Source: Ptiloglossa arizonensis (Eukaryota; Arthropoda; Insecta; Hymenoptera; Colletidae). From it: 64,000 nucleotides of DNA. Each line of letters begins with the position of its first letter. The first letter of the stretch is position 1. Shown piece after piece: positions 1-11,600 of the stretch. Under the pieces are notes generated by a model that made no database searches, was not told the origin of the DNA, and was given only the letters and a program-made list of their open reading frames with translations. A program made the position numbers and the translations under genes. The stretch is taken from the NCBI RefSeq assembly GCF_051014685.1, contig NC_135054.1, positions 6,080,001-6,144,000 on the forward strand, written 5' to 3'.

Positions 1-228
1 TAGTTGCCAAAGTTTCAGTTACGGTTTGCGAATACATAAAACATTGCACAAATTGTTCTTTACGTCGTAACGCATCGGAGCGTACTCGTTGCTGGAAAAT
101 GTCACTCGAAATTCATGACAATTGGAAACAAGGCATCCTTCGAATCACGCGTGGGCGTTCACGTTCCGTTGATGAGTTCAACGGTGGCCTTCGTTTCTGT
201 TCGTTAATTGAAAGCGGTAAAGGCAACG

Positions 229-236
229 TATAAATA
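229..236 (+). promoter_or_regulatory. possible TATA box upstream of SPARC
   Basis: TATAAATA stands about 0.9 kb before the SPARC start codon, in a GC-richer stretch. A non-coding first exon of SPARC could begin about 30 bases further on, because the ATG exon is preceded by an acceptor-like CTGTCACAG at about 1111-1119. I cannot identify a matching 5' donor, so this is a weak candidate only. Apart from this and the TTA microsatellite, I see nothing definite in 1-1127. Confidence 0.2.
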
Positions 237-865
237 GATATTATCATCCCGCATTTGTCGTAAGAAGTACTTACGCACGGTTAGGGTACCAGGGAAGCGA
301 ATTGCGTGCTCGGTGTACGCGTTCGAGTTGTTACGAACGTTCGTAAAGAATTGTGATTTCCAAGTATCTGGGTTATCGCTTCGTTGCTCCTATTAAGGTC
401 TCCGAGATTTATCGCTGGTCACGTTGACCCAAACGGAATCGGTCGTTCGTGCACGGTTACGTTACTGTACTGTATTTTTAAAATTAAACCGCGACGAGTA
501 CGAATCGTTCGCGGCAAACGATCTCCAATTGAACGACCCAGTTGAATCGCGTTGAAATAACAAACTCCCGTCGCGGAGGAAGTTTATAAAATGTCGACGC
601 GCATAACTGGACATCTGCTAAGATAACGCCAACGCGTCCGCTCATGCTCTTGCGTCTAGGATGAAAAAAACACGCGCCGCCGTGGTTTGAAGTTAAAACT
701 ACCGAAAGATTCCGGTACATTAAGACGTGCCTCGCACGTGTCTCGGGAAAATCGATGATTCCGAAGGAGAAGAGAAACTCGTGTAATTGTTTATGTGTAT
801 AAAATAGAAAAAGTTGTAACGCCTTTTGGAGTAAATTTCTTTGTGTAATCAGTTGAAAACAGTCA

Positions 866-867
<2 letters not shown>

Positions 868-908
<41 letters not shown>
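868..908. repeat. (TTA)n microsatellite
   Basis: About 13 uninterrupted TTA units are followed by TTCATTCATTTATTT. It lies about 220 bases upstream of the SPARC start codon and is likely to vary in length. Confidence 0.9.
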
Positions 909-910
<2 letters not shown>

Positions 911-1127
911 TTCATTTATTTATTTACAAATGAACCGAAGCCCTTTATCGAAAATGTATACATAAAAGAAGAAAGACAAACAAATTGTACATCGTATGAC
1001 AAAGAAGGGAAACATTGTACGAGAAGGACTAACATTAACCAATAAACATACGTAATTAACTTTTGAAATTTTTACCGGTTGGTAAATCCAGTGTTAAAAT
1101 CAGATTTTATCTGTCACAGAAATCGCA

Positions 1128-1202
1128 ATGCGGACGAAACTGCAGCTCCTTTTATTCGGGTTGCTGTTGCTGACCCTTTTGATGGACGTTTCGGCACAAC
1201 AG
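1128..1202 (+). CDS. SPARC: SPARC coding exon 1 (signal peptide)
   Basis: This exon codes 25 residues: MRTK, then a leucine-rich hydrophobic core, then DVSAQQ. Signal-peptidase cleavage is likely after VSA. The donor CAG|GTAGGC follows a complete codon. Intron 1 (1203-1443, 241 bases) contains nothing recognisable. Confidence 0.95.
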
Positions 1203-4200
1203 GTAGGCTAACCAGACAGTAAATACACGTGTACATACATATATGTGCACGTATCGCAGCGTTGAACATTGTTACTTGGTAAACACCGATAATTCGGTAC
1301 ACCACCGCGCCGTTTTCTTTCCATTAGGATTACGGCGCAGTTTAATTTGCACGAACCGATACCATCGGCGACGAGTAACGCTTATTCGAAAGGTATGTAC
1401 ACGGTACTGCTCTGTAAAGGCTGTTGCGATTATCGATTTTTAGCGACGAAGAAAACTACGTCGTCGTACAACCACGACAACGGAAGCCAGCGTTCAAGAT
1501 GAGGTCATGCACATGCTCGAGACTGACGAAATGGCCGAGGAGACAGCGGAGGACGCTGAGGTCACCGGCGAAGATGGCAGAAACGAGGTTGGATCGAAGC
1601 GTCAGAGTTTGCTCCGTATGGACCCGTGCATGGATAAACACTGTGGCGCAGGACGAGTTTGCAAGGTTCGAAACGACTGAATAGCCCGATTTATCGTGAA
1701 ACGATGCCGATTCCAAAATCTAGTTATTCTCCGGAATGTTCGTGCTGATTTAAAAAAAAAAAAAACCATTCAAACACAACACATTTCTACTTCGGTATAC
1801 ATTTATCGAATTATACAGTTGCCATTTTGTTTCACGAGCTTTCTCCATCTTTCGTGCAACTTGAAGACACCGTCCTTCGGCGAAAAGCTTTTTAATGTGA
1901 TTCTTTGCATCGACCAAAATGTTTGCCATTGAGGAGATTTTTTAAAGACCTAAATAAGTGAAAATCTGAAGGTAGAATGTCTGGTAAATACGGCGAGTGG
2001 GGCAGGACGTTCTAAACAAGTTCCAACAACTTTCGTCGAGTAATGAAAGACGCACGAGTCGCGCATTGTCCCGATGAAACGTGACTCCTTTCCGATTCGC
2101 TAGCTCTGAACGCTTTTGTTCAATCGCTATCTTTAACTCGTCAAATTGTCAGCTACACTTTTCCGAATTTATCGTCTGGTTGTTCGGTAGAAGCTCATAA
2201 TATAGAATTCCTTTTCAGTTTCGTCAGATACAAAGCACGACTTTCTTCGTGCGAAGACCAGCTTTTGGGGTCGCTAAAGGTTGTCTCGTTCGCTTTCACC
2301 AGGATCTTTTTCGTTCAACATTATTACAAATAATCCATTTTTCACCTCTCGTGACTACTTGCTTCAAAAATTGAGCCTCCTCGTCGCGTTCAAAGAGCGA
2401 GTTGCGAATGGAAATAAGGATCGTCAGATTTTTTTCCATTAAATTGTGAGAAACCTGTACATCAAAATGGTGTACGTATCCAAGCTTCGCAAAATGTTTC
2501 GCGGATGGTGGTTTTTGATATTTGTAACATTTCTGTTAATTCACGTGTCGTATAACGTGGACTATTCTCGATCAGTGATTTGATCCGATCTTTATCAATG
2601 GGGGAGCGTCCACTCGGACGTTCTTGATTATCGAGGTCGAGATCACCAACTTTAAACCTAGCGAACCACCTCTGTACAGTTCTTTCAGCTCTAGCACCTT
2701 CGCCATAAACAGGACGTATCTTGTTGCTGTTTGTGTGGCACTTTTGCTTTTCCAGTAAAAGCTTTTCCTTTCATATTGAAAAGTGTAGAAAACTTACAAA
2801 AATTTTCCCTAAAGATGCCTGAAATATCATCTTTTAGAATATGCATCCGCGTCGATTCTCCTCTGTCGTTCCGTCTTGATACTATCGGCCAAAAATCGGT
2901 GCGAACTTTCCGGAGAGCTCGTATATGTAAATCGTTATAGATCGTTCCTCTCGCTCGAGTCCTTGGATTCGTTGCGCGAGAACGCAAATGGCCTCTTTCG
3001 ACGTAACGCTCACTCGGCGCGTTTCATTCGAAATGAGAGAATTCGTTCCGAGAAGTACAATAATTTCAGGCCGTTGACGATGACACTGCCGAATGCATTT
3101 GCGTGGAAGTATGCGACGAAGAAAGCGACCGTAGACGAAAGGTTTGCACCAATTACAACGAAACGTTTGGTAGCGACTGCCATGTTTACCAAGCTCGTTG
3201 TTTCTGCGACACCGATGACATCAGGTGCATGGGACCCGACTATAAACACGTTCACATAGAATACTATGGCGAATGCCGACAGATGCCTGTAAGTATTCAC
3301 CACAATTTCGTTAATGATCCGAGCTATAATATCGAAATAACAAATTCATGGTGTTCGCGCTGGCATCGTATACCGTATAATTGGCTACGTTTCTCGTAAA
3401 ATTTGACGAGCTTCGTTGGTGACGACCTCTTTTAGTTATCACCGAGCGATAGAATGGAATACTTTATTCGCAACCGAAAGTACATCTTACCTTTTCTATA
3501 TTATATACAGAAATATTTCGCTGGAAACCATTTCAATATAAAGTAGATAATTAGAGGAGTAGACTCCTTAGAGGATTTAACGAACATTGAATCAAATATT
3601 CACCGATTTCGAAACAATCTTTAGAATTGATAAAAATTTGTATAATCGTTGCGATACACCCCTGAACGTAAAATACAAATTAGAAGAGTAGTACAGAGAA
3701 CATAATGCGAGCAAAGTTAATTAAGAGGGAAAGGAAACCAACAAACTTACATAATGGTTGCGAAGCAATCTAGAAGACGCGGTACACGTAGGCACATTGC
3801 GTGGAAATAAATTGAATAATTTAAATTGTAAAGGAATAAGATGGTTATAAATTACGAAATATGAAGTTTATGTATGCACGTATGTAGGTATATGTTCCAC
3901 CTGCGTTATTAACATAGATGCTTTTTGCACTTAACGATTAGAAAACCGTGTTGTGGTGCATTTTTTTCAAATAAACTTAAACATAATTTAAGATAAGCTA
4001 ATTATCTATCTGATTACAAGCGCGTTATGTAGTTTGAATGTTGATTTCGGTGTAATTTTTTATCCGTTTCTTAAACATGACGTATACAGACTCATAGTAG
4101 ACTTCCTCCCGCATCCTTTGTTGTAAAGCAACAAATCTTAAAATTCTTCTTATAGCAGTTATTCCCATATAAAGGTAGATTGCTAAAAGTGGACGGTTTT

Positions 4201-6976
4201 TTTTTCCAATACACAAATTTCATGAACAGTATTACAAAATTATACAGGACGGGTCGCAATGACCGGTGTAATTGTCAGAAACCTGATTCCAGGTGCAAAC
4301 ATCTGGAGGAATATTTTTTTTTACATGAGATTTTGTTACGAAGAAAATTGATTTTGAAAATAAGTAGCCTACGCGCGCGCTTCGCTAAGAACTCTTAACC
4401 TCGTGGCTTTCTCCAAATTCTCTTATCGTACTAAATGTACTGAACTAATTATAAAAGGTAGTATTTCTGGTTACAAATTATTAGTTGTACGCATTAGAGA
4501 CATACACGACAGATACAAGCGGTTTCAAAATTAATTTTCTTCAATATGATGCGTTCTTCTTGGTTGTATCGCTCGTTGCGAGATGCTCTGTATATAACAA
4601 CGAGTATCTATTATGGGATGTAGTTAAAATAAAAAAAGAGCGTGCACCGAACAAGAACGCTATTGACTTTATAATCAAAATTTGAATTGTGGAACAATTA
4701 AGAGAGTATTGCTGTCTAGACAGTCATTTTTCGGTTTCTTTTATGATTTTTTTTTAATGGCAGGCTATTTCGTAACGAAATTTTCTAGATACGTTTACCC
4801 ATCTTACAGTTACAAGTACATATAGTATTTTTTTCGTCCAGAAATATTAAAGATTGGTGGAGTTATAACTTCTTGTTTAATGGCTCTTCTAAAACAGACG
4901 CTGCATTGGTTTCCACGATTCCAGCCAATCCGCTAATCGGAAACAGAGGGTGGGAAAGTATCTTCGTTAGGAAGGATGTAGTTATAGCAGGAACTAGGGA
5001 GAAGTCAAAATATCGATAAACAAAAAAATGACGAAACTCTAAATCCTGAATTTATATTCTTCAGCTTTATTTTGTGTTTAACACGTTAAAAGAAGTAGTA
5101 GAACTGGATATTTTTAAAAATTCCTTGTTCCTGTGATAAAGGCATACCTATTGAAGATTCTCTCCAGATATGAAGTGAATTGGTCAACTAGATCTTGAGA
5201 TTTTATAGAATCTAATTTAAAAAAAAAACTATTTAAAGTTTCTCTTACCAATTTCACACGTAGTAGAAACGTACATTCAAACCTCTGTGTTATCGGCATT
5301 TTCACGGATCGAAGCAAATGGTTTTGCATATTATGAAAGTCAAACACTGTATGAAAATAAAATAAAAAGAAAATCAATTTTTGTTGAAATTCTAGACCGT
5401 AATGCCTCTTTAAGTACACATACTTTTAGAAAGTAACATTGCTGAAATTTTATTGTACGTTTATCTTGCTCGTAGATGTGCAAAGAGGAAGACATGGCTG
5501 ACTTCCCAAGGCGTATGCGCGATTGGCTTTTTAACATTATGAGAGACCTGGCCGATCGTCAAGAATTGCCGTCACACTACTTGAAAATGCAACGCGAAGC
5601 GGAAACAAATCACACGTTACGTTGGACCAACGCTGCCATTTGGAAATGGTGCGATTTAGATGGTCACCCTCACGACAGGGCTGTCTCTAGGCACGAACTT
5701 TTCCCTATTAAAGCACCCTTGATGGCTCTCGAGCACTGCATCGCACCATTCCTCGACTCGTGCGATATTAACAACGACCATAAAATTACCCTTATCGAAT
5801 GGGGTAAATGCTTGCAACTCGACGAGGTAACTATTCTCGATGCTTACAGATGAATAATATAATTTTAAATACTTACGAACGAGTCGATATTTTCGGACAA
5901 AAGCGCAAGGTTCCGTGTTCTTTTTTCTGCTAAGCACGATAAAACTCATTTTTTTCTACAATTTGTTGGTTGTCAACGACTCTCCGAAGTCGAAATAGAC
6001 GCTACGAGAATTGTGTGTCGAAACGTTATTTAATTTCATTTTTAAAAATCGTATCTACGGTAATAGATACCGTAGTAGTAGATATACGATTTCAAGTTTG
6101 CGAGATTAGATTGTTAAAATATTTATAGAAATTACATACAAAAATTCTTTACTCAATAGTAAATATGGTCCGAGTTAGGACTGAAAGTACTTTGAATCAG
6201 AAAATTTGGAGCCAAATTCGATGCACTATTTTGATTGTAAGAAAATACATAAACCGCAAAATGTTTAATTTTGACTCTAAGTAATTTACGTTTCAAAACA
6301 GTCGACAAATTTAAAAAACAAACGAAATTAGAATTCTTTCGTTCTTTCCACTTCGAAAGTGATTAAAAAATCTTCACTCGACAATTTTCAATCAAAAAAT
6401 ACTATTTCCCGTACGATAAAAGCAAACTACTCGCTGCGAAATACATTTTTCTACGGATTCTGTGCACCTGCCTTCACTTTTTTTAAATGCATTTCAAGTT
6501 TATTGAACGTTTCTTTCAAATTCCGAATATTGTAATTTCTCTGTTTCGTGAAAATTTGTGAATTTCTCGATCAGTCCTTCTAGAGCATAAACACATTTTT
6601 CTTTAATTTTACTGTTCCGTTTAAGTCCTACTTTACCCGAAATGATTTTCATTTACTTATCGGTACAAAATTTATGAAAAATTTGTGTATTCTCCAAAAA
6701 TTGTTCCGAATATTCTGATTCGGATAAAGTACATTGAATCAAAATTTTACTCTTCAACGTGTTCAAGGTATCATTGTTACTAACTGCAAAGTTAAAATAT
6801 ATATATATATATGTTCGTAGCTGCTTCACAATTCTATAAATATAATATTATTCATCCATATATTCAAAATGTATCACGTTAAAGCAGATATGAAATAATA
6901 TTGATTTCAACAATCATAGGACGATTTGGATGAGAAGTGTGACGAACTCGCCGAAGCAACGAACTTCGACCAATAA
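1128..6976 (+). CDS. SPARC: SPARC (BM-40/osteonectin), complete five-exon coding region
   Basis: Joined coding exons 1128-1202, 1444-1665, 3070-3288, 5476-5826 and 6920-6976 give 307 residues, close to the usual length of insect SPARC. Every junction is phase 0 with GT-AG ends. The order is signal peptide (1-23), acidic low-complexity region I (about 40-80), follistatin/Kazal-like module from Cys87 to Cys168, then the extracellular calcium-binding domain. EF-hand 1 has the 13-residue loop peculiar to SPARC (Asp234 to Glu246, containing HPHD). EF-hand 2 (Asp269 to Glu280) is canonical, and Cys260/Cys268 can form the inter-EF disulphide. N-glycosylation sequons are at Asn129 (NET, the family's conserved site) and Asn217. 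SPARC is secreted, binds collagen IV and Ca2+, and in flies is needed for basement-membrane assembly. The start is the only Met before the signal peptide. Confidence 0.96.
1444..1665 (+). CDS. SPARC: SPARC coding exon 2 (acidic region, start of follistatin module)
   Basis: This exon codes residues 26-99. A basic RRRKLRRR stretch follows the signal peptide, then a Glu/Asp-rich, Thr-rich acidic segment, then MDPCMDKHCGAGRVCK, which opens the follistatin-like module. The acceptor is TTTTTAG|CGA and the donor AAG|GTTCGA, a non-consensus position +3 but in frame with the next exon. Confidence 0.94.
1735..2760 (-). pseudogene. decayed mariner-family transposase (Tc1/mariner DNA transposon) in SPARC intron 2
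   Basis: The reverse strand of SPARC intron 2 reads as a broken mariner transposase. One open stretch of about 90 codons (about 2738 down to 2465) includes VYGEGARAERTVQRWF and SPRYTTREL, the helix-turn-helix region. It ends at a frameshift followed by a stop. Further on are GEKWIICNNVERKRSW (about 2350-2290), FHRDNAR (about 2080-2060) and LPSDFHLF (about 1970-1945), the three catalytic neighbourhoods of a DD34D transposase. The first catalytic Asp is not visible: the family's TGDEKW reads TRGEKW here. Many stops and frameshifts mean it is inactive. I could not find clean terminal inverted repeats, so the ends are approximate. It lies antisense to SPARC. Confidence 0.88.
3070..3288 (+). CDS. 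SPARC: SPARC coding exon 3 (follistatin/Kazal module)
   Basis: This exon codes residues 100-172, with cysteines at 108, 110, 114, 125, 136, 143, 145, 152 and 168 in the follistatin/Kazal pattern and the conserved NETF glycosylation site. It ends with the HVHIEYYGEC motif shared by SPARC proteins. The acceptor is TTTCAG|GCC and the donor CCT|GTAAGT. Confidence 0.95.
3289..5475 (+). other. SPARC intron 3
   Basis: This 2.2-kb intron contains no recognisable gene. Its one structured item is the interspersed repeat at about 4738-5035, described separately. Confidence 0.8.
4738..5035 (+). repeat. interspersed repeat family R1, copy A
   Basis: About 300 bases inside SPARC intron 3 match the reverse complement of 18530-18790. 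Shared blocks include GTTTACCCATCTTAC, AGAAATATTAAA, AGTATCTTC and AGTTATAGCAGGAAC in the same order, with small gaps. It has no coding capacity. The class is unknown; it may be a non-autonomous DNA element or SINE-like sequence. Confidence 0.75.
5476..5826 (+). CDS. SPARC: SPARC coding exon 4 (extracellular calcium-binding domain)
   Basis: This exon codes residues 173-289, beginning MCKEEDMADFPRRMRDW and ending KCLQLDE. It carries both EF-hands and the long helix of the EC domain. The donor is GAG|GTAACT. Without splicing the frame would run on for eight more codons to a TGA at 5851-5853. The spliced product is preferred because exon 5 restores a family-like C-terminus. Confidence 0.94.
6048..6090. 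repeat. nested palindrome in SPARC intron 4
   Basis: Outer arms ATCGTATCTAC and GTAGATATACGAT enclose inner arms TACGGTA and TACCGTA. Together they can fold into a near-complete hairpin of about 43 bases in the intron RNA or as a cruciform. Confidence 0.7.
6920..6976 (+). CDS. SPARC: SPARC terminal coding exon 5
   Basis: Acceptor CAATCATAG|GAC opens an 18-residue acidic tail, DDLDEKCDELAEATNFDQ, then TAA. It joins in phase 0 to QLDE of exon 4, giving a continuous acidic end that adds one more cysteine. The exon is too short to be found by ORF length. Identification rests on frame, splice sites and sequence character. Confidence 0.88.
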   Translation, partial: DDLDEKCDELAEATNFDQ

Positions 6977-7467
6977 CAACTACGACAATTTCAAACGACA
7001 TGCGGTAGTGGATGCGGCTAGATAAACGAACGAAAGAGAGAAGAAAGCGAGAGAGTAAACACACGCTGTACAGTGCAGACGAAAGGGCGAGGAATGAGAA
7101 AAATGGCGGGAAAAATTGCAAGTAAACCGTTGCACAGTGAACAACGCGCATGTCTGCGCACAGACTCGTCGATATTACAACCCATCATGGCCGTGCCAAC
7201 CGCTGTTTTAGACAGCGCTCTCTAATAATATAGAGATGTGTACGTTAGAGACTACACGCGATAATTCCATAATATCTTTTTAATAAGCTGCCAACTGTTT
7301 GCCATATAATGGTTCTAATAGAAACATGACATACCTGCTCGTTTTCTTTCCTTATACTATAATCTTAATATTATCCCCGTAGCAACAACGTACGTATTTT
7401 CTCTATATATACATATGTATACACCTTTTGTATAAATTTATTATGTGACTGCCTTTTTATCAATAAA
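6977..7467 (+). other. SPARC: probable SPARC 3' untranslated region
   Basis: After the TAA at 6974-6976 comes non-coding sequence with GA-rich and CpG-rich patches. The first AATAAA poly(A) signal on this strand that I see is at 7462-7467, preceded by AT-rich DNA. The true cleavage site is not shown by the sequence. Confidence 0.5.
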
Positions 7468-7743
7468 GAGTGATACACTTTCATTCATCTGCACAATGCT
7501 AATCAATTATCATGCTTCGCAATATCAACTGTTGAATTCGATTCTAATAATATATATAACATATATATATTTTTCGTATTACAGAAATAACTTTCTTTAT
7601 CATTTCCTGGATAATGGAGGTTTAAATATTTGCATTATTCTTTCTTACGTTTTCATGAAGAATTTATTTAATATCACTGTTATTTAACAAACAGTACTGT
7701 ATGTTAATACGTTCATAAAATACTTTAAGCAATTTTATTGTTA

Positions 7744-7771
7744 CATATATATATATATATATATATATATA
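7744..7771. repeat. (AT)n microsatellite
   Basis: An uninterrupted AT dinucleotide run lies between SPARC and H2A.Z. The surrounding 7468-8500 interval is AT-rich and holds no recognisable gene. Confidence 0.9.
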
Positions 7772-8534
7772 ACAATAAAATATAGTATATATAATATATA
7801 TACTGTTACAGTGTTACTTCATTTCCTATTTCGATTAATAGGAACGTGGGAAAAAAAGAAACAGTCGATTATTTTGAAATTCACCGGCAATAATTCATTA
7901 GTATTATAACGTGTTCTTTAAAAAGTAACATCATTACGTGATATATTATTGCGTGCAAAGTACAATTAAGTAATCGTGCGTATTATTATCTCTATTAAAA
8001 AATTATATTCGTTTTATCAAGTAAAAATGTAATTAAAGTCGTAAATATTATTCGCTTAAAATATACATTGTTTTAGCATTACTAGTCGTACAACTACCAG
8101 CAAAACACAGGATGAAAAGAAATTCCGATGCCATTCGATAAGCAGATTGCTTTCTTCTTTCGTCTCTATTAAATTTGCACTTATTAAAATACACTCGAGC
8201 TCTGACATAAACCGCATCTTATTAAAAAAAAAAATGTATTAAACATCGTGTACATGTGTATGTTCAACAAAAAATGTGGAATAAGCTATTGTTATATGTA
8301 AAGTTATGAAAAACCTTACGATGCGTTTGATAAGCTGGAAATAAACGGTAGACAGACGACGTGAATAATAATACAGTTACTTTAGGTAGCATGGAAAATT
8401 ACCCAGGGTACACGATGCAATGTTTAAGCGATATGAGATAGAGGTTGCTTTTCACCGAAGTTGTAATATCGAATCAAAACCGATAGATGGCGAAGAGGCA
8501 TTTCATCGAGCTTCTGTAATTGGTGTATTTTAGT

Positions 8535-8586
8535 CACGTGGGACGACCGCGGGACACGCCGACAGCGCCAAGCGTATTTGGCGGGA
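8535..8586 (+). promoter_or_regulatory. H2A.Z promoter elements: E-box and E2F-like site
   Basis: CACGTG (8535-8540), the palindromic E-box, and TTTGGCGGGA (8577-8586), a match to the E2F consensus, lie within 130 bases upstream of the H2A.Z start codon. The stretch is locally GC-rich and has no TATA box. E2F control would fit a chromatin gene with raised expression in proliferating cells; that role is inference. Confidence 0.55.
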
Positions 8587-8660
8587 CCGGGCTTAGACGG
8601 CGTCGTCTGTGCTCCTCGTAAGTCTGTCGTGTAGTGAACCGCAAAGGCTCTTGTCGCATA

Positions 8661-8663
8661 ATG
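8661..8663 (+). CDS. His2Av: H2A.Z coding exon 1 (start codon only)
   Basis: The ATG is followed at once by GTGAGT, a consensus donor, so the first coding exon holds only methionine. The preceding roughly 60 bases are presumably the 5' untranslated part. Intron 1 spans 8664-8808. Confidence 0.93.
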
Positions 8664-11600
8664 GTGAGTATCCGCAAGTTTTCAGCGGATCCTTTAGCCA
8701 TCCGTGTCTCGTAACTGCATCACCGTCTTCTACGATGTCCGTACTGTCTACTGGCAAAGTTTTGTGGCCGTATCTTGCAAATTAACCGTGATTTTTGTTT
8801 CCGAACAGGCTGGCGGAAAGGCGGGCAAGGACTCTGGTAAAGCGAAGGCGAAAGCGGTCTCTCGTTCGGCGAGGGCCGGCTTGCAGGTGAGTTTATTACT
8901 TACTGCTTAACTAATTCAAACGCGTAGAATATAGTTGTATCATTATTATTTTTTGATAATGCACGCGTATATGTTTATTTTAATAGGTTTTAAAGGTAAA
9001 CAGGTTAAATCATCATGGTTGGCGCGAAAAATCGGGGTGTTTTTAGATAACTAATCAACAATTCATTTTTACGAAGGTGTATTAAATTTTAAGCAAATAA
9101 AAAGCGTGAATTAGATTCGTTTAACTTTAATACATGTATACCGCGATGAAAAGTTGGAGAAAATTTCAGGGAAATATATTATTTTTTGAATTAAAGTTAT
9201 GGTGGTTTACGTCTAAGTTCGGAAGTTTTCAAACGAGACGGTTGAGTCTGTTGTACGCCCCCCTCCTCATATCTTTCAATTCAGCTATTATTGTTTTAAA
9301 TTAAAATACTTTGTTCTACAATTGATGAAAAAATGTTTAGCTTGAATTGTTGTTCTGATAATTGTTTACATTTTTATTGTATTATGTCAATTGCATTAGG
9401 ACAATTTAAAGTGACAGAAAATATAACTTAGTTTCTTGTGTAGTGTTACTTTTGTATTCAGTTATGTTTACCTGTCATTGAAACTTTACCGAAAACAATA
9501 TATGCACTGTTTATTTATGTATATTGTATAATGTTTTGTGATTTGTTTAAACATTCAATTAATGAAACAGTTTCTTTGTATAATTTATTAAATTTTTAAT
9601 GTGTCATTACGCATGTGTTTATTTCAATGTAAACGATAACAGATGCAAACATAATGATAACACTTCGTAAAATAATTTTTTCGTACATTTAAAGTATCAG
9701 CGGATTCAATGAAAATCATCTTCGGAGTCTTATAATTTATAACAATATGAGAGAATCGATTGTTGTTTTAATCATAAATAAATGAAATATAGGGCGTGCA
9801 CTATTGAATGACGAAACCACCAACTAAAGCTGGAAAGCTCGAGAAAGTCGAATCATCGTATACCGCTCGATATCCGTAGCGTTAAAAGGGGACCGAGTTA
9901 CGTATGCTGTTCCATGTGCGAATGAGGTTTGTTTTTTTCCGGGACAATCGGATACAACATAATTGTACAAAAAATCGTAGTCGGAAAAATACTGTAAATA
10001 TAGAGTATTACGAAAAATCGTGTCATTGCTCTTCGTTCGATATTTCTTGCATGAAAAGCTGCTGACGCGTGTGACCTTATGTTATTTGAACAGATATTAT
10101 ATTGATGCGTTCTAACCTGTAAATATTTACCTTGCCATGAAACCAATATTACCTTTCGATATAATCAATTTTACGTATATCAGACGTATCACGTTTGTTT
10201 TATTATTTTCCAGTTTCCTGTTGGTAGAATTCATAGGCATTTGAAAAACAGAACCACAAGTCATGGTCGAGTCGGTGCTACGGCGGCAGTATACAGTGCA
10301 GCTATCTTGGAATACCTCACTGCTGAGGTGAGTGAGAATGTGTGTGTGAGAAAGAAAAAAGTGTTGATAAAATAGAGAGTGAGAGAGTGAGAGTAAGGGG
10401 TGGTGGCGGAACAAGGGCAAATACGCACAATAGGAAGATCAGTCGTTGTAACCAGAACTATATGCGTTGGCATCACTAGCGACTAATGGCGGAATCACTA
10501 ACGCCAAGTATCATGGCCGACGTTTCCCGCCTTTTCGTCAACCGTAGACGAATAAGGTGCAACATGTTTTTTTATTTTTAAACCATTTTTTATGTTATAT
10601 ATATATAAACATACTATGTATATATTTATTTATTTATTATTTTCATATAGACTAACAAAATACAATCACACAGACATATGGTACAAATATTAATTATTGA
10701 CAGATGTTGCCCTAAGTTATTTATTCTGAGTTTTTGTTTCTGAAAAGTATTTATATATTGACAAAAAAAACGTAAATTTTATCAAATGAAATATATTTCT
10801 ATCTACAGTTATAAATTTTCATGTTTAGTATTGTTTAATATCATGGTACTTATATATATCTATAAATGATATTTTAGAGCTTTTCGCGTTAATATTACTA
10901 TATATATATAATGTTAAAATACATGTACAATAAAACATTTTATTCAATTCAGGTACTCGAACTGGCAGGGAATGCATCAAAAGATTTGAAGGTCAAACGT
11001 ATTACACCAAGGCATCTTCAGCTTGCTATTCGTGGTGATGAAGAATTAGATAGTCTTATTAAAGCAACTATTGCAGGAGGAGGTATGTTAAATAATGGTC
11101 TATGTTGAATTTTCATAAAATTCTGAAAATATCTACATTTTTTTCAATATTTTACATATATTGAGAATTGTATAAACTTTCTATTACGTCAAATCAAATC
11201 AATTATATCTTTTTATTAACGATTAGCATTTGAATTTGATGTATAATAATTGAAATTATACAAATACTATAAAACCTGAAGTCATTAATCTCTTGCTGCT
11301 GGTAGACACATAAAGACAATTCAATTGTGGCATTTACGAGCATATAAGCATCTAAACTGTTGTATAGGAGCATTTAACGAATCTTATTTTAAGTTTCATT
11401 TTGCAATATATTGTGATTTTGCAATCTGTTGTATGATACTTTCGAAAATATTTTTCTCTGATAATTATCTCTTTGATAATTATTATTGTTATTTACTGAA
11501 AATTTTGTCAAATTATCTGGTATTACTACATTGTAGAGTGACATGTTTTTGAGTTAATAAAATACGTAATCTACTTTATTGCATTGATGTTTATATGGGC

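Noticed and set aside
2691..3259. ORFs overlapping SPARC exon 3 and intron 2 on both strands
   Set aside because: They are shadows of the SPARC exon and of the mariner relic in other frames.
5476..5853. Exon 4 of SPARC taken as a stand-alone 125-codon gene starting at its first Met
   Set aside because: It begins directly after a splice acceptor and continues the SPARC protein in phase; the Met is internal.
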